NCBI GenBank assembly: GCA_014773175.1
Contig: VXCM01000454.1
Span: 1 to 64,000, forward strand
Length of the DNA stretch: 64,000 nt
Direction of reading: 5' to 3'
Source: Lucifuga dentata
Taxonomy: Eukaryota; Chordata; Actinopteri; Ophidiiformes; Bythitidae
Shown: positions 35,850 through 45,125 of the stretch, piece after piece
Numbering within the stretch: position 1 is the first letter of the stretch
How the letters are laid out: each line of letters starts with the position of its first letter
Notes under the pieces: generated by a model
What the model was told of the DNA's origin: nothing
Databases searched by the model: none
What the model saw: only the letters and a program-made list of their open reading frames with translations
Made by a program: the position numbers and the translations under genes

Positions 35850-36072
35850 GTCATGGTGAGTGTCACTGTGGGGAGTGTAAGTGCCACGCTGGTTACATTG
35901 ATGACAACTGTAACTGCTCCACGGAGACGTCGTCCTGCGTGTCAGACGACGGGCAGGTCTGCAGCGGACGGGGGAACTGCATGTGTGGCCGCTGCCAGTG
36001 CACGGAGCCCGGAGCCTTCGGAGACACCTGTGAAAAATGCCCCACCTGCCCTGATGCATGTGGCACTAAGAG
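35850..36072 (+). CDS. itgb5: itgb5 internal exon: I-EGF3 end, I-EGF4, start of beta-tail
   Basis: The exon is entered in phase 1 and left in phase 2 (donor gtactg at 36073). It encodes [15 protein letters not shown] (I-EGF3), [14 protein letters not shown] followed by [16 protein letters not shown] (I-EGF4), and PDACGTKR, where the beta-tail domain begins. The [18 protein letters not shown] run is characteristic of beta-5. Upstream lies a 22.9-kb intron, by far the largest seen here. The polypyrimidine tract is supplied by a (CT)n microsatellite at about 35782-35840 that runs nearly to the cgcccag acceptor. A (GATAA)n-type tandem repeat starts ~70 nt after the donor. Confidence 0.96.
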
Positions 36073-36142
36073 GTACTGCCCCCTGTGGGAAGCAGGCGGT
36101 TGTTGTACGGGAGAAAAGTGGGAAAAAAAGGAGAGCTAACTT

Positions 36143-36550
36143 CAGGAATAAGATAAGATACGATACAATAAGTTAAGATAGAATAAGATAAGATACTATA
36201 AAACAAGATAACATACAATAAGATAAGATACAATACGATAAGATAAGATATGATACGATACGATAAGGTAAGGTAAGATAAGATTAGTCACGATAAAATA
36301 AGAACATATGATAAGATATGATACAATAAAATAAGATACGATAAGTTAAGACAGGAAATGAAATAAGAGAGGATAAAGTAAGATACAATAAGATACGATA
36401 AGATACAGTAAGATAAGATACGATAAGATAAGATAAGATATGAGATAAGATAAGATAAATTAAGATATAATAAGATAAGATATGATAAGATACGATACGA
36501 TAAGATAAAATATGATAAGATAAAACTTTATTCATCCCCATGGTGGGAAA
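36143..36550. repeat. (GATAA/GATAC)n tandem repeat with ACTTTATTCATCCCC tail
   Basis: About 385 nt of imperfect AGATAAGATA/CGATA units end in TAAAACTTTATTCATCCCCA and TGGTGGGAAAT, a combination I know from dispersed fish repeats. It starts ~70 nt after the itgb5 donor at 36073. GATA words are abundant only because of the repeat. Confidence 0.85.
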
Positions 36551-36554
36551 TAAG

Positions 36555-37290
36555 CATGTTTCAGCAGCTACAAGATTGACAGAAAAAACAGAATATGATT
36601 TTTTTTTTTGTCATTTTTAAAATGTATTATTTATTTTAGAAATGACAATATAATAAAGAAAACAAACAAAAAAGTAAATAATTAAATAAATGTCTGAAAA
36701 CGAGTAAAGTATAACTTATTAACTCCTGCCCGCTACACATTTGTACAATTCATCTCTTATTGTTTCCCACTTTTTCATTATATTTAAAGCTTATATACAG
36801 ATACCAACAAAGATTTACCTGTAAATATATATAAGCATAGTTTCCAAACAACCATATTACCACAGAATATAAATTTGCTAAAACTTTTTACAAGGAGTAG
36901 ACACTATTTACATTTACAGCATGTAACCATGACGATTATGAGTATTGCACATAGAGGGCAGACAACAGAGGGCAGAGCAGCAGCCTTGTATGATGATGAT
37001 GATATAGTCTTTATCAATCAGTTGGCTCCGTGATGAAAAGATCTAACCACTTAACCCGTCAAGTCAGAAGCCCTCATGTAACTGATTCGGCTGTGGAATT
37101 ATCTTGGCTTTCATGGCAGAATGGTGAGAGAGATGTTCACATAACTTTCATGGCTGTTTGTGACCTTAAGAGCAAAACGCTTGACCCGCCGTTTGAACGA
37201 ACGTCGCCCTTTCAGGTCACGCTTAAGTGCTGATCAGACACTCGGTTTAGCAAATAGACATCTGTGAGAAGGACAAGACAACTGCTCTGT
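36555..37290. other. No gene recognised
   Basis: Ordinary AT-rich intron DNA. Confidence 0.4.
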
Positions 37291-37293
37291 CCT

Positions 37294-37297
37294 CTCA

Positions 37298-37329
<32 letters not shown>

Positions 37330-37360
37330 CTGGTTTTCCAAGGGAAATGTCAGAATTTAN

Positions 37361-37397
<37 letters not shown>
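37294..37397. repeat. (AC)n tracts separated by a duplicate and N
   Basis: Two AC runs (37299-37326 and 37361-37397) each precede the same text CAGTTCTGGTTTTCCAAGGG. An N at 37360 lies between them, so one unit is probably artificial. Confidence 0.85.
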
Positions 37398-37400
<3 letters not shown>

Positions 37401-37562
37401 CTGGTTTTCCAAGGGAAATGTCAGAATTTATAGAGCAACCTATGACCCTTGACCCAGACTCAACTCTGCAGACAGGTCATTACTACATTGTCCAGCTGTG
37501 AGCACTACAGTTTAAAATAAACGTTTAAATTCTTTTGACAAAATAAAAATCCTGAATGTTAA

Positions 37563-38205
37563 AGGACCATACCAGTGATTTTGCATGTTTGATCCTAATA
37601 AATGCTACTCACATACATGTTACATTACTTACAACCATTTTCCAAAATATAAAACCCAGACTTTAGCTTTCATGATATTTTTTCAAATCCCCTAATCTTT
37701 CAGAATCAAATGTTTAGGTGGTACACACCTTAAAATTCAATGTTTCGCCTGCTAACACATACGTCTGAGTGCAGAAGGGATGGTTGTTTTTAAGTTCTCT
37801 GTAAAAACCATCTTCTTCTGGGACTGTATTCTCTGGCGGAGACGTACATTTTTTCTGTGTAGCTCCATGCTGGACCAATATAAAAAGACTTAGACAAAAA
37901 GTTTAATAGACGTGTTGTGTGATGGTTTATTTGTCTCAAGCACATTTCAAGTCTCTACAAGTTGATTTTTATAGCGTACTGGAATGAACTGAAACCAATG
38001 NCTCAAGCACATTTCAAGTCTCTACAAGTTGATTTTTATAGCGTACTGGAATGAACTGAAACCAATGACAGTCTGAAAAGTCGGAAAAGCAAATCTAATA
38101 TTTGCTGCTCCAGTAGTATGTTTCAGGAAATGGTTATCAGTAACATAACATGTATGCAGCTTGTATTTATTGGCCTCAAACATGCAAAACCACCAGAATG
38201 GTCCT
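37563..38205 (-). mobile_element. Family A element, full length (duplicate unit 1)
   Basis: TTAA is at 37559-37562 and a mutated end TTGA at 38206-38209. The reversed core TCTGGGACTGTATTCTCTGG is present. Its end lies 44 nt from the itgb5 exon. Confidence 0.9.
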
Positions 38206-38253
38206 TTGAGGGTAAAGTTACTTTCCGGTTAAATCGACTCTCCTCTGCTGCAG

Positions 38254-38354
38254 GGAGTGTATCGAGTGCCGCCTTTTCAACTCCGGCCGGCTCGCTGACA
38301 ACCAGACATGCCAGCGCCTGTGCAAGGACAAAATCATCACCGTGGAAACCCTAA
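38254..38354 (+). CDS. itgb5: itgb5 beta-tail exon, first of two identical copies
   Basis: This 101-nt exon (phase 2 in, phase 1 out; acceptor ctgctgcag, donor gtgagt) encodes ECIECRLFNSG, then NQTCQRLCKD and KIITVETL from the beta-tail domain, with an NQT glycosylation sequon. An apparently identical copy lies 935 nt downstream. Because 101 is not a multiple of three, splicing both copies in series shifts the frame and reaches a TAA at the end of the second copy. A functional mRNA must therefore contain only one. Whether this is a real mutually exclusive duplicate or an assembly artefact cannot be decided here. A family A transposon ends 44 nt upstream of the acceptor. Confidence 0.85.
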
Positions 38355-38367
38355 GTGAGTGCACACA

Positions 38368-38401
<34 letters not shown>

Positions 38402-38564
38402 TCTGGTTTTCCAAGGGAAATGTCAGAATTTATAGAGCAACCTATGACCCTTGACCCAGACTCAACTCTGCAGACAGGTCATTACTACATTGTCCAGCTG
38501 TGAGCACTACAGTTTAAAATAAACGTTTAAATTCTTTTGACAAAATAAAAATCCTGAATGTTAA

Positions 38565-39140
38565 AGGACCATACCAGTGATTTTGCATGTTTGATCCTAA
38601 TAAATGCTACTCACATACATGTTACATTACTTACAACCATTTTCCAAAATATAAAACCCAGACTTTAGCTTTCATGATATTTTTTCAAATCCCCTAATCT
38701 TTCAGAATCAAATGTTTAGGTGGTACACACCTTAAAATTCAATGTTTCGCCTGCTAACACATACGTCTGAGTGCAGAAGGGATGGTTGTTTTTAAGTTCT
38801 CTGTAAAAACCATCTTCTTCTGGGACTGTATTCTCTGGCGGAGACGTACATTTTTTCTGTGTAGCTCCATGCTGGACCAATATAAAAAGACTTAGACAAA
38901 AAGTTTAATAGACGTGTTGTGTGATGGTTTATTTGTCTCAAGCACATTTCAAGTCTCTACAAGTTGATTTTTATAGCGTACTGGAATGAACTGAAACCAA
39001 TGACAGTCTGAAAAGTCGGAAAAGCAAATCTAATATTTGCTGCTCCAGTAGTATGTTTCAGGAAATGGTTATCAGTAACATAACATGTATGCAGCTTGTA
39101 TTTATTGGCCTCAAACATGCAAAACCACCAGAATGGTCCT
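38565..39140 (-). mobile_element. Family A element, full length (duplicate unit 2)
   Basis: Same as the copy at 37563 without the N-associated repeat. TTAA is at 38561-38564 and TTGA at 39141-39144. Confidence 0.9.
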
Positions 39141-39188
39141 TTGAGGGTAAAGTTACTTTCCGGTTAAATCGACTCTCCTCTGCTGCAG

Positions 39189-39289
39189 GGAGTGTATCGA
39201 GTGCCGCCTTTTCAACTCCGGCCGGCTCGCTGACAACCAGACATGCCAGCGCCTGTGCAAGGACAAAATCATCACCGTGGAAACCCTAA
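39189..39289 (+). CDS. itgb5: itgb5 beta-tail exon, second identical copy
   Basis: By eye this is base-for-base the same as the exon at 38254-38354, including splice sites and the flanking intron with its family A element. It lies in the second unit of a ~935-bp tandem block. It splices in phase to the next exon at 43192 (phase 1), exactly as the first copy does. Because this copy is followed by intron sequence that does not recur, it may be the original, with the upstream unit the added one; that is inference. It should not be counted as an extra coding segment until the duplication is shown to be real. Confidence 0.6.
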
Positions 39290-39302
39290 GTGAGTGCACA
39301 CA

Positions 39303-39337
<35 letters not shown>

Positions 39338-39339
39338 CA

Positions 39340-39830
39340 GCTGACTGGCAGAGAAAATTATTCACATATGTGGCATGTGCAACAGTTTCCCTTTTGGCAT
39401 TACATACCTCCTCCACTGTCACTTTTCATTGGTCATTTAGGTGGTTATTAAAGGGCTCAGACAGTGATTTCAGCTAATGTGACACATTAGCTGAAATCAC
39501 TCGCTGAAATCATTTATTGTGACTGAGTTTACACATTTATTCACACACTGGCCTAAAAAAATCATGCATTAGCCACTATTCAGTTTGTTTCCACATGATT
39601 TTAGCAGGAATGCCACATATTAGAATTAATGCCAACAATATTTACCTCTGTCAGAGTTCAGCAGATTTGTCTACTTGGCTGCAGAATATCTCAAAATGTA
39701 ATAGAGATGAAATTTTGTATATACTGAGGTGACCTTGGAAGAGTTGATTAGATTCAGGTTTTGGTTACAAGAATACAGGATAGTGGATTTAGGGCTTTTG
39801 TCCATATTTTTCTTCTCATAAATTAAAGGA
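39340..39830. other. Intron DNA with a perfect 39-bp palindrome
   Basis: No exon is recognised. At 39463-39501 two perfect 19-nt arms (AGTGATTTCAGCTAATGTG and its complement) flank a single A. See the findings. Confidence 0.6.
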
Positions 39831-39836
39831 CCATAC

Positions 39837-40412
39837 CACCGATTTTGCATGTTTGAGCTTAATATATTCAATTTTCATACATGTAAGGTTACTGACAATC
39901 ATTTCCTAAAGCATACTACTGGAAAGGTGAGTTAAAAATGTTTTTCCTACCTTCCAGACCGCCATTGGTTTCAGTTCATTCTGGTACGCTATTAAAATCA
40001 ACTTGTTGATACTTGAAACGTTCTTGGGATAGGTAATCCATCATCACCAACAAGACGTGTATTCAGGTTTTTTTTTAGAAGTTATGCAATTTTGGTATTT
40101 AAGCGCAATAAAAAGCGTGGAGTGAATGTATGCCTCCACCGGGGAATATAGTCCCAAAAGAAGACCTGTGTTTATGGAAAAATTTAAAGGACCATGACTT
40201 CATAAGGCTGTGTAACTATTAGCAGGAGAAACATGGATTTTTAAGGTGGGTGTATCACTGGAATATTTGATTTTGAAAGATTAAGAGATTTTGCAAAATA
40301 TCAGGAAAGCTGAAATATGGTTTTATCCTTTGGGAAATGATTGTCAGTAACGTAACATGTATGAAAATTGAATATATTAGGCTCAAACATGCAAAATGGG
40401 TGGTATGGTCCT
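39837..40412 (+). mobile_element. Family A element, subfamily 2, full length
   Basis: TTAA flanks are at 39833-39836 and 40413-40416. It shares subfamily 2 features with 21997 and 55185 (GCGTGGAGTGAATGTATGCC, GGGGAATATAGTCCC, CATAAGGCTGTGTAAC). Confidence 0.92.
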
Positions 40413-40634
40413 TTAAGATACCAGTCTTGATGAAATAAATTCAGGCACATGAATCCTGTGAAGGAATATTAACAAGTGCAATGGAGCCCAGATCCAGATA
40501 TTGATTCAGATTTGGTAGATTAAAATATATTCTCAGACAGAAGTCACATTTATTGTACTGTACATTAATAAAGTATAGCTAAAATTATGCAACTATCACC
40601 AATTTGACAAAAAAAATTTAGAAAAAATTCAATA

Positions 40635-40816
40635 TTCATGTCTATGGTGGATTATGTATCTCAAGCACATTTCAAATGAAGTCAGTGTCAATCTGGAAGG
40701 TAGGGAAAACAATCTAAAATTTACCGCTAAATTAGTATATGTTGGGAAATGATTGTCAGTAATGTATACAGATTGTGTACGTGGGCTCAAACAGGCGCAA
40801 TCACCGGTATGGCCCT
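40635..40816 (-). mobile_element. Family A end fragment
   Basis: GGTGGATTATGTATCTCAAG runs to TCACCGGTATGGCCCT, ending at TTAA (40817-40820). Confidence 0.75.
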
Positions 40817-40824
40817 TTAAACTT

Positions 40825-41105
40825 TTTTTTACGTGTTGGACGGCCTCACGTGAAACTGTCAGCCAGTATCCATGAATGCGCACATACGGCTTTGTGGCCT
40901 CGCCTGACTTTGCGATGCTGCGTATTGCTGCTCAGAGGAGACAGCATGGTTGATGGCCGGTTGGACTATTTTAAGCAGATTCCACATTGGCGCTGCGCGG
41001 CCCAGATCCATGCAAGTTCAGCCATCTGACTGGCCTTAATGGACTCCACATGTACATTCCAGATAGTTTGTGCATGAACTAGCAGAGGAGCTGGGGGGGG
41101 GGGGN

Positions 41106-41144
<39 letters not shown>

Positions 41145-41375
41145 ACTTGTGACTTCACAGCAAAGAAATCTCGACTATGTATGTGCACAAGCATTTTCTG
41201 TTTTTCCCTCAGTGTGGGCTTGCTCCTTTATTTTCCTCACCTTTTCCCCTCGTTTTCTCTGTTTCTTCCTGAATCTGGAGCTTTTGAACTGTTTGTTATA
41301 GAATCAGTAGTTAATAATAATGATAATGATTTTTTCATAAGTGATCAAAACAACTTTTATCAGATTTCATTTCAC
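40825..41375. other. No gene; poly-G/poly-T junction with N
   Basis: A G run meets an N (41105) and a ~35-nt T run, probably a low-quality join. The rest is unique intron DNA. Confidence 0.5.
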
Positions 41376-41700
41376 AATCAGAATCAGAATCAGCTTTATG
41401 TCAAACCATCCATATACATGTACACAATCGGGATGAAATGCTGTTTCTCCAGGACCTCCTGGTGCTACATTTACCGTAGCACACATAGACAAGAAGTGCA
41501 GTAACAAGACAAAGAGCACAGACAGAGAATAGTGTAAAAGAACATGTTTACTGTAGTGAGTGGTTAAGAGCAGAAGTCTGTGCAAAGATTTCACAGTTCC
41601 ATAAAGTGGGGTTGTGCATTTTGGCATTGCACAAAGTTTAAGGATCAGATAAAGTGCAGATAAAGTGCAGGTAGACAGAGAATAGTGCATTTGATTAAAA
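41375..41700 (+). repeat. Dispersed fish repeat (CAGAATCAGAATCAGCTTTA type)
   Basis: It begins CAATCAGAATCAGAATCAGC followed by TTTATGTC, then TGAAATGCTGTTTCTCCAGG and AAGTGCAGTAACAAGAC. This is a frequent teleost repeat opening. The tail contains tandem GATAAAGTGCA words. Confidence 0.65.
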
Positions 41701-41704
41701 ACAG

Positions 41705-42600
41705 TGTGGTTGGTGCAACATATTAAGTTGATTCTCCAAACAATTTAAAATGGATATTCAGCCAGATTGTAGCCTGGTGTATTTGGTTGCTATGACATGA
41801 CAAGAGCTCTCCCCTCCCATCAAAAACAGGCTGTCATGGCGGGCATGGTTACAGCTAAGAAACTAATCTTTATGGAGTGGAAGTCATCTTCATCTCCATA
41901 ATTCACGAGGTGGATGGATGAGATGCTTTTTCATTGCTAAGATAGAACAGCTTCATTTTTGTAAACAGAACTCCCAAGAGTTTTTTTGTTTTGTTTTTTT
42001 TTTTAAACATGGAGGCCATTTTTAGAATCCCTTGGTGAGACCTGACGGTATAATTTATAAGTTTTGCTGCTTTGTTTTGCCATTATTTTGTGTAGTGTGT
42101 TTCATTTTGCATATTGACAGTTTGGCAGTGCCTTTTTTTCTTTTTCTTCTTCTATTTTTTGTTTGTCTGCCTCCCTTCAGACTAAGTGGGTTTCCTTGTG
42201 GTCAGTTTATATTAGGCAGATTATCTGATGCTATGGACTGGCAGACGTGGACAATTCAGGGGAGTTCTGAACATGACTTCCTTATCTCTTTATTTTTTAT
42301 TTTATTTATTTAATGATTATTTTTTTATGCTTGTGTGTTGTTTTGTTGGTGCACTTGTTTAAGTGTTTTGTTCTTTTTTCAAAAAATCCTAAACTAAAAT
42401 ATAAAAAAAAAACATTGTGGTTAGACTGTTGTCTGTTGAGGAGAAGGGTAAGATGCTTAATTTGACAAATCAGGAATCTTTATAACATAATTTGAGACTT
42501 TCTCATGATATATAAATTTGTAGATTATTGTGATTGAACTGATCTAAGGTCTTCAGGCAGGTTGTTCTGATGTCTAGCAGACCTGACGGCAAAAACCTTA
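41705..42600. other. No gene recognised
   Basis: AT-rich intron DNA. Confidence 0.4.
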
Positions 42601-42608
42601 TAGCTTAA

Positions 42609-43140
42609 AGGACCATACCGGTGATTTTACATGTTTGAGCCCAATAAATACTACCTGCGTACATTACTGCCAACCATTTTCCAAGACATAAACCCATATT
42701 TTAGATTTTGTGTTATTTTGTCAAATTCTCTAAGCTTTCAAAATCAAATATTCAGGTGATACACTCACCTTAAAATTCAATATTTTTCCCGGTAACAGTT
42801 ACAATTGTAGAAGTCATAGTTGTTTTTAATTTCTCAGTCAAAGCAATCTTCTCCTGGGACTATATTCCCTGGCCTTTTCAGATCCCTCTGCACCTTTAAA
42901 TGCACTGAAATGCTAAAAATACTTTACTACACCAAAAAATATAACTCGCTGTGATGGATGAGTTATCTCGAGCAGGATTTTTATAGCATACTGCAATGAA
43001 CTGAAACCAATGGAAGTCTGGAAGGTAGGAAAAACAATCTAAAATCCAATAGTATGTTTTAGAAAATGGTTGGCAGTAACATAACATGTACGCAGGTTGT
43101 ATTTATTGGGCTCAAACATGCACAATCCCCTGTATGGCCT
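42609..43140 (-). mobile_element. Family A element, nearly full length
   Basis: TTAA is at 42605-42608 and the far end is mutated (TGTATGGCCTTCAA, ending 43144). The reversed core TCTCCTGGGACTATATTCCC is present. The end lies 47 nt before the itgb5 exon at 43192. Confidence 0.9.
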
Positions 43141-43191
43141 TCAAATCTAAAATCTGTTTTTCTAACTGATCTGTGTTGTCCTCCTTTCAAG

Positions 43192-43311
43192 GAACTGACG
43201 AGCCCAGCGCTGTGCTTTGTCTGTATAAGACGGACAACGACTGTGTCATGAAGTTCACATACTCCGAGCACGCCAGCGGACAGTCCATCCTCACGGCTCT
43301 GAAAGAACCAG
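43192..43311 (+). CDS. itgb5: itgb5 internal exon: beta-tail domain
   Basis: The acceptor is ctttcaag (AG at 43190-43191) and the donor gtcaga (43312). The exon is phase 1 in and phase 1 out. It encodes [20 protein letters not shown], then [13 protein letters not shown] and LKEP, the central part of the membrane-proximal beta-tail domain, including the paired cysteines of LC(F/L)YKT and DCVM known from beta-5. A good branch-point match (ctaac) lies ~17-20 nt upstream of the acceptor. The family A element just upstream ends 47 nt before the exon, so the branch region is outside the transposon. Confidence 0.95.
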
Positions 43312-43699
43312 GTCAGAACCTCCAGCTGCTCACTATCTGAGCAAGATGTTAGTTATTCCTCCATATTAATGGCTTATAATCACACATCTACTAAGAACCA
43401 AATGTCTGAAAAACATAAATCAAAAAGGACTGCTCTGCAGTTACTTCCTGAGATAACAACTATTACGTTCTAGTCTTTTTTCATAGGCCAAATTCATACT
43501 TTTCCCCATCTGAACACACACATGCTTTGTCCATAAACCAATCATTTTAAGCGTTATATTGTATATTAATGATATTTGCAATGTGCCCAAACTGGTAAAG
43601 TTTGTTCTGTTTGCAGATAGGGCTGTCATGATATCAGATTTTCACTACACGATTATCGTGGCCAAAAGAATTCACGATAACGATATTATCTTTTACAGA

Positions 43700-43938
43700 C
43701 AAATTAAAAAGAGCATCCCTTTTACAATAATGCATAACAGTTAAAAGGTGAAACATTGATTTTTAATGTGAGTGTATCACCTGAACATTTGATTTTGAAA
43801 GATTATTGGATCTGAAAAAAATAAGGAAAACTAAAACATGGTTTTATGTTTTGGAAAGTGGTTGACAATAACGTAACATACTGTATATGCAGGCTGTACA
43901 TATTGGGCTGAAACATGCATGATCGCCGGTATGGTCCT
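43700..43938 (+). mobile_element. Family A right half
   Basis: It runs from CCCTTTTACAATAATGCATA to ATCGCCGGTATGGTCCT, ending at TTAA (43939-43942), 48 nt before the itgb5 exon at 43991. The left half is missing. Confidence 0.85.
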
Positions 43939-43990
43939 TTAAGCTAAAGATCATTGGCTGTAGTGTCTAACGTGTGTTTTGCTCTCTCAG

Positions 43991-44157
43991 AGTGTGCCGG
44001 TGGGCCCGACCCCCTGACGGTGCTGCTGGCGGTGGTGGGCAGCATCCTGCTAGTGGGCGTCGTGCTGCTGGCTGCCTGGAAGCTGGTCATCACCATACAT
44101 GACCACCGAGAGTTTGCACGCTTCCAGAGCGCACGTTCACGTGCCCGATATGAGATG
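43991..44157 (+). CDS. itgb5: itgb5 internal exon: transmembrane helix and proximal cytoplasmic tail
   Basis: The exon is phase 1 in and phase 0 out (donor gtaagg). It gives ECAGGPDPL, then the hydrophobic segment [20 protein letters not shown], followed by [16 protein letters not shown] and [10 protein letters not shown]. This is the single-pass transmembrane helix plus the membrane-proximal tail that clasps the alpha subunit. The conserved Asp of the HDRRE motif, the salt-bridge partner of the alpha GFFKR motif, is kept. The first Arg of the mammalian HDRRE motif is His here (HDHRE). A partial family A transposon ends 48 nt upstream of the acceptor. Confidence 0.97.
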
Positions 44158-44164
44158 GTAAGGA

Positions 44165-44964
44165 TGTTGAAAACCCTGTTGAAAATCTGTAATTGGTATT
44201 GATCTATGATTGGATGATTACATTAGTTGATAGGGCAGCACTAAATTTACATCTGGAAATGCCAAGCAAACTGCAAAATATGAGACGTTTTAATATAAAA
44301 CAATGGACTTTGGGTTTTGGGGAATACAGGAAAGATTAACAATATAATATATTGCAATTCAGTACAATAATTACTGTCATTGAGTATATTTACACTACAT
44401 GCATGCTGTACTCAGATTTTTAAGCCATATGCATGGATGGAATTTATATGAAATGTATGCACAGATTGCATAAAAAGACATTAAAAGACATTCGGTCATT
44501 CACATGTAACTATTAAGACAGAAATCTCTGTCTGTGGCACCAGCATCTCTAGAACCCAGCACACTATGAAGTTGATATTCAGCAGGTTTATTGCTCAGAA
44601 TCCAACGGCGTGCAGTGTCACATGTGAAGTCGTTTGGATGAGCGGTTCTCAAATTGATGGCAGGATACACTCCGGTCCAGTGGCACGGTCTCAACCAGGC
44701 CCCGTACACAAACAAAGCTAGCTCACGAGGACGGGAGAACAAAATTGCAGGCTGTGGCACACACCACAAAATCCGGCACATTCCGAACAGGCACATTTTG
44801 AACGGGCACTGCACTAGTGTTTGATTAAATCCATTTACAATTGTAGAATTTAGGTCCATTACTCATAGTACGCCAATTTAGTTTTTTTTCTGATTGCAAT
44901 CTGATTATATCTACAAAACATGAAAAAAATTATTTTATTGCCTTAGTGGAGTCTAATTTTGAAC

Positions 44965-44965
<1 letters not shown>
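44165..44965. other. itgb5 intron with a possible solo LTR (44510-44840)
   Basis: The patch 44510-44840 is more GC-rich than its surroundings. On the minus strand it holds AGCAATAAACCTGCTG (AATAAA) followed by GT-rich text, which is the layout of an LTR polyadenylation region. The termini were not resolved and no target duplication was found. The 119-codon minus-strand frame there is probably fortuitous. Confidence 0.3.

Positions 44966-44966
<1 letters not shown>

Positions 44967-45014
<48 letters not shown>
44967..45014. repeat. (CT)n microsatellite serving as polypyrimidine tract
   Basis: A pure CT run leads directly into TCGCTCCTTCTTTCCAG, the acceptor of the last itgb5 exon. Confidence 0.88.
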
Positions 45015-45017
<3 letters not shown>

Positions 45018-45029
45018 CCTTCTTTCCAG

Positions 45030-45125
45030 GCCTCCAACCCTCTGTATAAACAGCCCATCTCCACCCACTCAGTAGAAACAGACTTCAGCATGTACGGCAA
45101 GTCCTACAATGGGGGGCTCCACTGA
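45030..45125 (+). CDS. itgb5: itgb5 terminal coding exon: cytoplasmic tail and stop
   Basis: This phase 0 exon encodes ASNPLYKQPISTHSVETD, then FSMYGKSYNGGLH, and ends in TGA (45123-45125). NPLY is the membrane-proximal NPxY motif that binds PTB domains such as that of talin. The distal motif, NKSY in mammalian beta-5 as I recall it, is GKSY here, so its Asn is missing. The polypyrimidine tract is again a (CT)n microsatellite (about 44967-45014), followed by ctttccag. The 32-residue tail end is of normal beta-5 length. The 3' UTR follows directly. Confidence 0.96.
   Translation, partial: ASNPLYKQPISTHSVETDFSMYGKSYNGGLH

Larger units (their letters stand above)
37405..39334 (+). repeat. Tandem ~935-bp duplication containing an itgb5 exon
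   Basis: Unit 1 (about 37404-38402) and unit 2 (about 38403-39334) look identical by eye: the family A copy, the 101-nt exon, its donor and the (AC)n tract. Unit 1 is 67 nt longer only because of a direct repeat at the N at 38001. The junction after the AC run reads AGATCTGG, where the left flank has AGTTCTGG and the right flank AGACCAGC, so the breakpoint lies at the edge of the microsatellite. Confidence 0.9.

Noticed and set aside
36143..36527. Regular short repeats resembling an array of GATA sites or a CRISPR-like array
   Set aside because: Simple imperfect (GATAA)n tandem repeat without unique spacers, in a vertebrate genome.
38118..38354. 78-codon frame ending in SSPWKP, present twice
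   Set aside because: Out-of-frame reading of the itgb5 exon joined to a family A end; not a separate gene.
10374..45125. Assignment to itgb3 or itgb6 instead of itgb5
   Set aside because: REAEGK, [41 protein letters not shown] and the KSYNG ending fit beta-5; beta-6 and beta-3 tails differ (for example NPLYRGST, NITYRGT).
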